Source: a virus
Length of the DNA stretch: 64,000 bases
IMG/VR virus record: IMGVR_UViG_3300032323_000939
Coordinates: 1 to 64,000 of that record
Strand: one strand, 5' to 3'
Shown here: in pieces, positions 59,430 to 64,000 of the stretch
How the letters are laid out: each line of letters starts with the position of its first letter
Numbering within the stretch: the stretch's first letter is position 1
Position numbers and translations under genes: made by a program
The notes under the pieces: model-generated
Databases searched by the model: none
Told to the model about the DNA's origin: nothing
The model's input: only the letters and a program-made list of their open reading frames with translations

Positions 59430-60487
59430 TGGGTTACCTCGCTTGTCGTAAAAATACCTCCAGAAACGTATGTCTTTGTAACTCCATCTGGGCTCGTCAT
59501 TTGTACATCGTAGTAGGACGTTCCAGGAAGTAAACGTGTCTGTTCTTCAGTTAAAGATAATTTTAAGGTACGAAGCCCATCTCCGTCTGCAGAACCTACA
59601 TTTGGTTTTGTAATTGTAAACTCGGTCAGTAGTTGTGCTGCTCCTGGAAGTACACGTATCTGGGCTACTGCCTCGTAATTCGTAATTTCAATATCAAGAA
59701 GAATACTCCACTCAAAGTCATCTCCCTCGTATACATAGAGGTCTTGAACGATGGTAGTTACTGGTGGATCAGTATCCCCATAAGTTGGGATAGGAATGCG
59801 GATTCTATTAGCAACAGTCCTATCATCAATCTCTTTAGGTCTAAAGATTGGTACATAACGATTTGTTGTCTTTGAAATTCTGCGGAAACTAAATACATCA
59901 ATTTTGTATAGACCAATACCAAGTTGAGAACACAACTCTTTGTATTGTTGTTTTCTACTTTCAATCATTTGCATTAGTTGTTGGTAACGCTCAGAGCGTG
60001 GGATAGTCACACCATCTGGAGCAAAGACGTTAATATCAAAAGCAGCATCATTCGCTAGAGTGTATAAAGCCAATGTTGATGCGTACAAAATAACTGGGTA
60101 CTCTTCAAGCGTTGGAAGGTTTTGAATAGAGACGTCTCTACCATAGGCATCTGTGTGATATGCGGAATGTTGTAAAAAGGCCGTGCTTATATACTGTTGT
60201 GTCTCAGTAGTTGTAAAGTATCTAAAGTAGTTACCAGCAACAATTATTGAGTCACCTTCGTCTGGAACCGTATCAAATACAAGATATCCAGTTTGTTCCT
60301 CTACCTCTACATCTGAAGAGACATCATTATTATTTTGATTAATTACTAAGTTTGCACCATCTAGGGGGGAGTATGGAACTAAGAATCTATTTGTAGTTCC
60401 ATCTGCTGTAAATTGATACACAAAGGATTTTGGAATATCACCAAGTTCAGACCGTAATCGATCTGCTAGAGTTGCAATTGTAGCCAC
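59426..60487 (-). CDS. Probable head-tail adaptor / neck protein (353 aa)
   Basis: GTG at 60485..60487 follows GGAGG at four bases. The protein has an N-terminal helical domain (ATLADRLRSELGDI), a mixed part with SGERYQQL-like RSERYQQLMQMIESRKQQYK and a beta C-terminal domain (YEGDDFEWSILLDIEITN) with immunoglobulin-like strands. Its position after head genes suggests a neck or connector protein. No exact family is recognised. Confidence 0.58.
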   Translation of the reverse strand: MATIATLADRLRSELGDIPKSFVYQFTADGTTNRFLVPYSPLDGANLVINQNNNDVSSDVEVEEQTGYLVFDTVPDEGDSIIVAGNYFRYFTTTETQQYISTAFLQHSAYHTDAYGRDVSIQNLPTLEEYPVILYASTLALYTLANDAAFDINVFAPDGVTIPRSERYQQLMQMIESRKQQYKELCSQLGIGLYKIDVFSFRRISKTTNRYVPIFRPKEIDDRTVANRIRIPIPTYGDTDPPVTTIVQDLYVYEGDDFEWSILLDIEITNYEAVAQIRVLPGAAQLLTEFTITKPNVGSADGDGLRTLKLSLTEEQTRLLPGTSYYDVQMTSPDGVTKTYVSGGIFTTSEVTQ

Positions 60488-60545
60488 AAAACCTCCGTAA
60501 AAGTACGGTGATAATCATCTCGTGTTATCACAATTTAATCAGCGC

Positions 60546-60605
60546 AAAATAAAAAGGTCCAACCCCCAACTGGGAGGAGGGCGGGAACCAGTTGAGGATC
60601 GGACT
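60546..60605 (-). terminator. Hairpin terminator after the head gene operon
   Basis: On the minus strand GTCC and CAACTGG pair with CCAGTTG and GGAC in an imperfect hairpin, followed by TTTTTATTTT. It lies about 15 bases after the stop of the 123-residue gene. It separates the capsid genes from the neck and fibre genes. Confidence 0.62.
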
Positions 60606-60620
60606 ATTTGCGACGGCTGT

Positions 60621-60992
60621 TTAGTTTGGCCGCCAAATGTATCCAAGTTGCTCTAGATAACTGGCAAGACCTGATGGAACACGGTACTTAACACCTTGTT
60701 TAAATGTGTAAGTATTTCCGACCCCGTAAGTCATCTCTTCGATATCGGTAATTGTTCTAATGATTACGTAGTCATTAGCAGTAGAAACTCCGATGTTTTC
60801 AATTTCATCTAGGACTAGAGGAGCATCTGGCTTCTTAGGATCAAAAACATCCTTTTCCAAACTCTCTGCCTCAACCTGATTAGCAATAGAAATTTCTTCT
60901 TTACGCTTTTTTAATGCTTCTGCATTCTTCTTTGATGCTTGTTCCGCTGCACGCCCTGTTGCGTCTAACGGACTTGTCTGTGAATTTGCCAC
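60621..60992 (-). CDS. Small head-associated protein (123 aa)
   Basis: The product has an Ala/Lys/Glu-rich helical N-terminus (residues 10-45) and a beta domain (NDYVIIRTITDIEEMTYGV, FKQGVKYRVPSGLASYLEQL) ending GYIWRPN. It directly follows the capsid gene, so it is probably a head completion or decoration protein. The start is GTG with AGGAG. Confidence 0.68.
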   Translation of the reverse strand: MANSQTSPLDATGRAAEQASKKNAEALKKRKEEISIANQVEAESLEKDVFDPKKPDAPLVLDEIENIGVSTANDYVIIRTITDIEEMTYGVGNTYTFKQGVKYRVPSGLASYLEQLGYIWRPN

Positions 60993-61028
60993 GGTGTTTA
61001 TTCTCCTAAGTTAGTTTGTTGTTGATGG

Positions 61029-61059
61029 CTGTGGGCCAAAGAAGGAGTATGACCCACAG
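61029..61059 (-). other. RNA hairpin after the major capsid gene
   Basis: On the minus strand CTGTGGGTC pairs with GGCCCACAG, nine pairs with one G-U, with a 13-base loop and no following T-run. It is located 20 bases after the capsid stop. It is probably a stabilising 3' structure of the capsid message, much like the hairpin at 18303..18332. Confidence 0.62.
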
Positions 61060-61078
61060 ACATCGGGTAATGATTGTC

Positions 61079-62206
61079 TTAGTTTGTGTAAACCTTGACG
61101 ATTGCTTGGTCTGTAATTACACCAAGACCCCAGATTGCGTACCATGCAAGAGCATGCTCACGACCGAAGTCAAGAACACCACCATCACGTAGTTCAACTG
61201 GTAGAGAGATTGCGTGACCAAAAGCGTTGTCACCAATCATGATAGATTCGTAAACTTCAGCACCGTTACCAGTTGCTGATGTTAAGTAACCTGCTTCTGC
61301 TGTGAAGTTAGCAGACTCTGGGTTACCACCGCTTCCTGGGGCTGTGTTAGCCTTAACAGGAGCATTCCAATAATCAGTTGGTACACCAACAGATGTTGAA
61401 GTTGTGTAAGAAGCGTTAATTGCTAACTTCTTAACCTGAGTTGTTTCGATGAATACTACGTCGTATAGACGACCGATTTCACCTAGCATGAAGTTACCTG
61501 GAGCAGCGTACTTCGTAACTTCGATGAACTCTGGGTTCGAACGAATATCACGAGATTGCTTTGGATGTACGAATTGTACGTATGTCTCACCTAAGCGAGG
61601 AATGTTCTTTCCTGCAAGAGTAAGAGCAGCATCCTTTACAGCACCAGTTGATAACTTGAAGTTACCATCTAGATCTGAAATTTGTGTTGCTTTTGTACCT
61701 TCGTTGTACCAGTCGTTAACACCTTGTACTGATGAACGGTCATAACCGAACACTGCAGAAGTTGCTGCAGACAGTGTGTTACGTGCTTGTAGATCTAGGT
61801 ATTGCGCCATGTGGCGACCTAGAAGACGTGACGCAGATGCCATAACGTCATCAAATGATGCGTTAAGTAATAGTTCAGAAACTGCTACTGCGTAGCCGTG
61901 CTCTGCAACTGTAATTGCAATCTGCTCTGCTGTTAATGCAGAAGTTGTCATACGAACACCCTCTGTAAGAGGTGTTGGATCGACAGCGAAGTTCTTGTAG
62001 CGTAGGAAGTTAACACGGAGACCAGGTGCTACACCTAGTTCTGTCTTCTTAACTGCAAATTGTTCGAATCGAAGAATTGGCATTGCCTGGAACAAAATTT
62101 CTTTTGACCAGATTGTTTGAATCGCTTGATTCAGGCTTGAGTTCGAGCCTGAGTAAGCGGTTGGGGCGGAAGCGAGTTGCCCTGTACCTGTAATTGCACT
62201 TGCCAT
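61079..62206 (-). CDS. Major capsid protein (HK97 fold, N4 gp56-like)
   Basis: The 375-residue protein shows the N4 gp56-like pattern: IQTIWSKEILFQAMPILRFEQ, LRYKNFAVDPTPLTEGV, EHGYAVAVSELLLNASFDDV, FVHPKQSRDIRSNPEFIEV and MLGEIGRLYDVVFIETTQV. It builds the icosahedral head. It follows the scaffold gene by 35 bases and starts at ATG 62206. Confidence 0.93.
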   Translation of the reverse strand: MASAITGTGQLASAPTAYSGSNSSLNQAIQTIWSKEILFQAMPILRFEQFAVKKTELGVAPGLRVNFLRYKNFAVDPTPLTEGVRMTTSALTAEQIAITVAEHGYAVAVSELLLNASFDDVMASASRLLGRHMAQYLDLQARNTLSAATSAVFGYDRSSVQGVNDWYNEGTKATQISDLDGNFKLSTGAVKDAALTLAGKNIPRLGETYVQFVHPKQSRDIRSNPEFIEVTKYAAPGNFMLGEIGRLYDVVFIETTQVKKLAINASYTTSTSVGVPTDYWNAPVKANTAPGSGGNPESANFTAEAGYLTSATGNGAEVYESIMIGDNAFGHAISLPVELRDGGVLDFGREHALAWYAIWGLGVITDQAIVKVYTN

Positions 62207-62240
62207 TTAGGTCAAGTCCTTTCTTAGTAGTTGTTTGGGA

Positions 62241-63008
62241 TTAACCGAACAGTCCCTGACCACGATTGCTTGCTGCAGTGCCAAGTAACTTGGCTCTTTG
62301 TTTCGCATAGTCCGCCAATGACATTTCCCTGATTGAATCAGGCGTGTACGATTTTTGTTCCGAGTCATTATCGAGGGGTCCTGCGGCAGGATTAGTAATT
62401 CTAGTTCCTGCCATTTGTTGTCTTGCGCTTTGCATCGCTTGTTGAGCGGATGACAAAATTCGAGCAGATTTTTCTTTTAACATTGCGATGCTCTGCTCAA
62501 CCTCATCAGCATTGTTTCCATCAACTAGATCAAGAAGTTCAGGAACAATATTTTCCCGTTCTTGCTCAATACGTTGTTGACGATAATTCATAACTTCTTG
62601 GAACTTACGTTCTTGATCTAGGAGCGCAAAAGCACGTTCTCTTTCAAGACGTTCAGTATCTAATAGAGCCTGAAATTCTTGCTCCTTCTTTAGGAGGAGT
62701 TCTTTAGCAGAAAGTTCAGATTCTTCTTGTTCTTTCTGCAGTGCTGTTTTACGGGCTTCTTCTTCAGCAATACGTTTTTCACGTTCTGCTTCTTTAGTTG
62801 CTTGATCTTCACGAGCCTTCTTCAAAGATGCAAGTTCTTCTTTCATCTTTTCCATCTGTGGGTACAATTTTGCTTTCTCTTGTTCACGAGCCTTAGCAAT
62901 ATCGTCTGCGCTATACACAGAATTTACCTCACTTGTGTTTTCTACTGCTGGAATTGCCGCCAGAATTTCTGGAGACAATAGGTCAGCATTCTCTACGGTA
63001 TTTTCCAT
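62241..63008 (-). CDS. Capsid scaffold protein
   Basis: The ATG at 63006..63008 follows AGGTGA, so it is preferred over GTG 63017. The 255-residue protein is a long charged coiled coil (about 45-175, Glu/Lys/Gln-rich) with a C-terminal part TPDSIREMSLADYAKQRAKL, the usual scaffold shape. It directs capsid assembly and is removed later. No protease motif is seen. Confidence 0.88.
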   Translation of the reverse strand: MENTVENADLLSPEILAAIPAVENTSEVNSVYSADDIAKAREQEKAKLYPQMEKMKEELASLKKAREDQATKEAEREKRIAEEEARKTALQKEQEESELSAKELLLKKEQEFQALLDTERLERERAFALLDQERKFQEVMNYRQQRIEQERENIVPELLDLVDGNNADEVEQSIAMLKEKSARILSSAQQAMQSARQQMAGTRITNPAAGPLDNDSEQKSYTPDSIREMSLADYAKQRAKLLGTAASNRGQGLFG

Positions 63009-63138
63009 AGTAATCACCTATTTTTCTTGGGTCGTTGTCCGTATGCCTTTCGGCGTATCACTGGGTTTAGTACAAGACAATTTCATTACAAAATGTGTGA
63101 AATGTCTCGCTATATCTGATTTTTTTATCAGAATTCTT

Positions 63139-64000
63139 TTATCCCTTGTCTACTGTTCTCCTTTGTGGAATCTTTGTTCCATAGGCATCAGTGACAAGTT
63201 TATTTCGGATCTCTGACTCTGCAGATTTTTCAATACCCATTAACTCTTGGTTTTCTGGAGTTGCTGCATTTTCAGGGGTCTCAGGACCAGACATTCCATC
63301 TCCTAAGATATCCCCATCACCCATTGGTTGAGGTTGCATTGGGATAGCACTGCTTCCATCAGGACCAGGCATCATTCCAGTCATATCCATAATTTGTTTT
63401 TGAATTTGAATTTTAACAAGTTGTAGAGCACCATCAGCCTCAGCATCAGCCATAAGTTCTTGACGAATCTCTTGTAGTTTCTCTTCTGGAAACTCTTCTC
63501 CAAGTTGACGTAATGCGCCTTCTTTAGACTCTAATCCCATTCCAAGTTTAGTTTGAATTTCATTTAATACAATTAACTTATCTAATGGGAGAGGTTGTGG
63601 GAACTGTGCGTAGTTTATGTAGGTAATTGGATCATTAGGATCTAGTTGAGTTACTTGGCCATCTTTGATTGGACCATCTTCTTCTGGGTTGTATAAGAAC
63701 GATTCAGGTTCTTTAATAGCAAGAGTCTTTATAACTAACTCATTAATCTTTTCTAAACCTTTTCCATACTGTGCAACTTTTTGTGAATAACGATTCATCA
63801 ATGGCTGGTATTGAATGGACAGCGCCACACCAGATGTGTTTGAAATTGGTTGAACTTGTCCCAGTGCGGTTTCTGGAATGTTCATGATCTCATGCATTGA
63901 GCGCTTTAATAGTTCTAGGTACTTCAAGGCTCCGTCAATACCTTGTGCACCGCCTTCTAAGTTGAAGACTTGAGCATCTTTTGGAAGACCGCCCCAAACC
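63139..64000 (-). CDS. Portal protein, C-terminal part, cut by window edge
   Basis: The frame is open to the right edge, so only the C-terminal part is seen (about 287 residues). It has PKDAQVFNLEGGAQGIDGAL and SMHEIMNIPETALGQVQPIS, then SGVALSIQYQPLMNRYSQKV, the portal clip/stem region. The last 100 residues are Met/Pro/Gln-rich and disordered. The portal forms the ring for DNA entry. It precedes scaffold and capsid as in most phages. Confidence 0.85.
   Translation of the reverse strand, partial: VWGGLPKDAQVFNLEGGAQGIDGALKYLELLKRSMHEIMNIPETALGQVQPISNTSGVALSIQYQPLMNRYSQKVAQYGKGLEKINELVIKTLAIKEPESFLYNPEEDGPIKDGQVTQLDPNDPITYINYAQFPQPLPLDKLIVLNEIQTKLGMGLESKEGALRQLGEEFPEEKLQEIRQELMADAEADGALQLVKIQIQKQIMDMTGMMPGPDGSSAIPMQPQPMGDGDILGDGMSGPETPENAATPENQELMGIEKSAESEIRNKLVTDAYGTKIPQRRTVDKG

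Noticed and set aside
63018-63138. Possible tRNA or terminator between portal and scaffold
   Set aside because: The gap has only an AT-rich six-pair hairpin (TCTGAT/ATCAGA) and a mismatched GAAA-capped hairpin; no cloverleaf and no GC-rich stem with T-run.

Overview
The window is part of the genome of a tailed bacteriophage with a contractile tail (a myovirus morphology). Evidence is a complete tail module: sheath, tube, tape measure, gp25-like wedge, J-like wedge, LysM/hub proteins and an OB-fold spike, next to an HK97-type capsid gene, a scaffold and a portal. The DNA is AT-rich by eye. A WhiB-family protein at 13984..14304 is diagnostic of Actinobacteria and their phages, so the host is probably a low-GC actinobacterium; a freshwater Nanopelagicales-type host is an inference, not something the sequence proves. 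Both ends are cut inside genes: a class II ribonucleotide reductase at the left edge and the portal at the right edge. Terminase, most lysis functions and the end of the reductase must lie outside. Almost everything is on the minus strand, so transcription runs from right to left. || Layout in transcription order (right to left). 63-61 kb: portal, scaffold, major capsid protein and a small head protein, closed by a hairpin terminator near 60.6 kb. 60-46 kb: a neck-like protein, then an unusually large adhesion region with three collagen-like fibre proteins (GXQ repeats almost free of proline), two tandem glycine-rich adhesins and small beta-rich tail proteins. This region contains a four-gene plus-strand island (51.8-54.6 kb) for glycan work: a propeller glycosidase/phosphorylase-like protein, a TPR protein, a methyltransferase and a GT25 glycosyltransferase. 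A further glycosyltransferase lies at 48 kb on the minus strand. 46.3-44.3 kb: a dense operon of very small, mostly lysine-rich or cysteine-rich proteins joined by TAATG overlaps and ended by a strong terminator; many are below normal gene-calling size. 44.2-29.2 kb: tail completion proteins, sheath, tube, chaperone, tape measure, hub, spike, baseplate wedge and tail-tip proteins. || 28.9-9.7 kb is the replication, recombination and nucleotide module: winged-helix protein, DnaC-like loader, SWIM protein, DnaB-like helicase, DnaG-type primase, SNF2-type ATPase, MerR-like regulator, ssDNA-binding protein, family A DNA polymerase with a Leu at the position equivalent to E. coli Phe762, RecA, two resolvase-type nucleases, a Cas4-like nuclease, WhiB, dNMP kinase and a SpoVS-like protein. 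Inside it sit two exported proteins, one a subtilisin-like protease whose signal peptide is complete only if translation starts at an ATT codon. 9.7-5.0 kb is a run of small unrecognised proteins. 5.0-0 kb holds a nucleotidyltransferase, a HAD-like protein lacking its nucleophile, a large unknown protein and the B12-dependent reductase. || Besides the long genes I read short genes directly from the DNA at 21557..21730, 26051..26197, 26190..26339, 39908..40051, 44603..45010, 45407..45547 and 45959..46254. I saw no tRNA, CRISPR array or insertion sequence, and no gene-free stretch longer than 300 bases.
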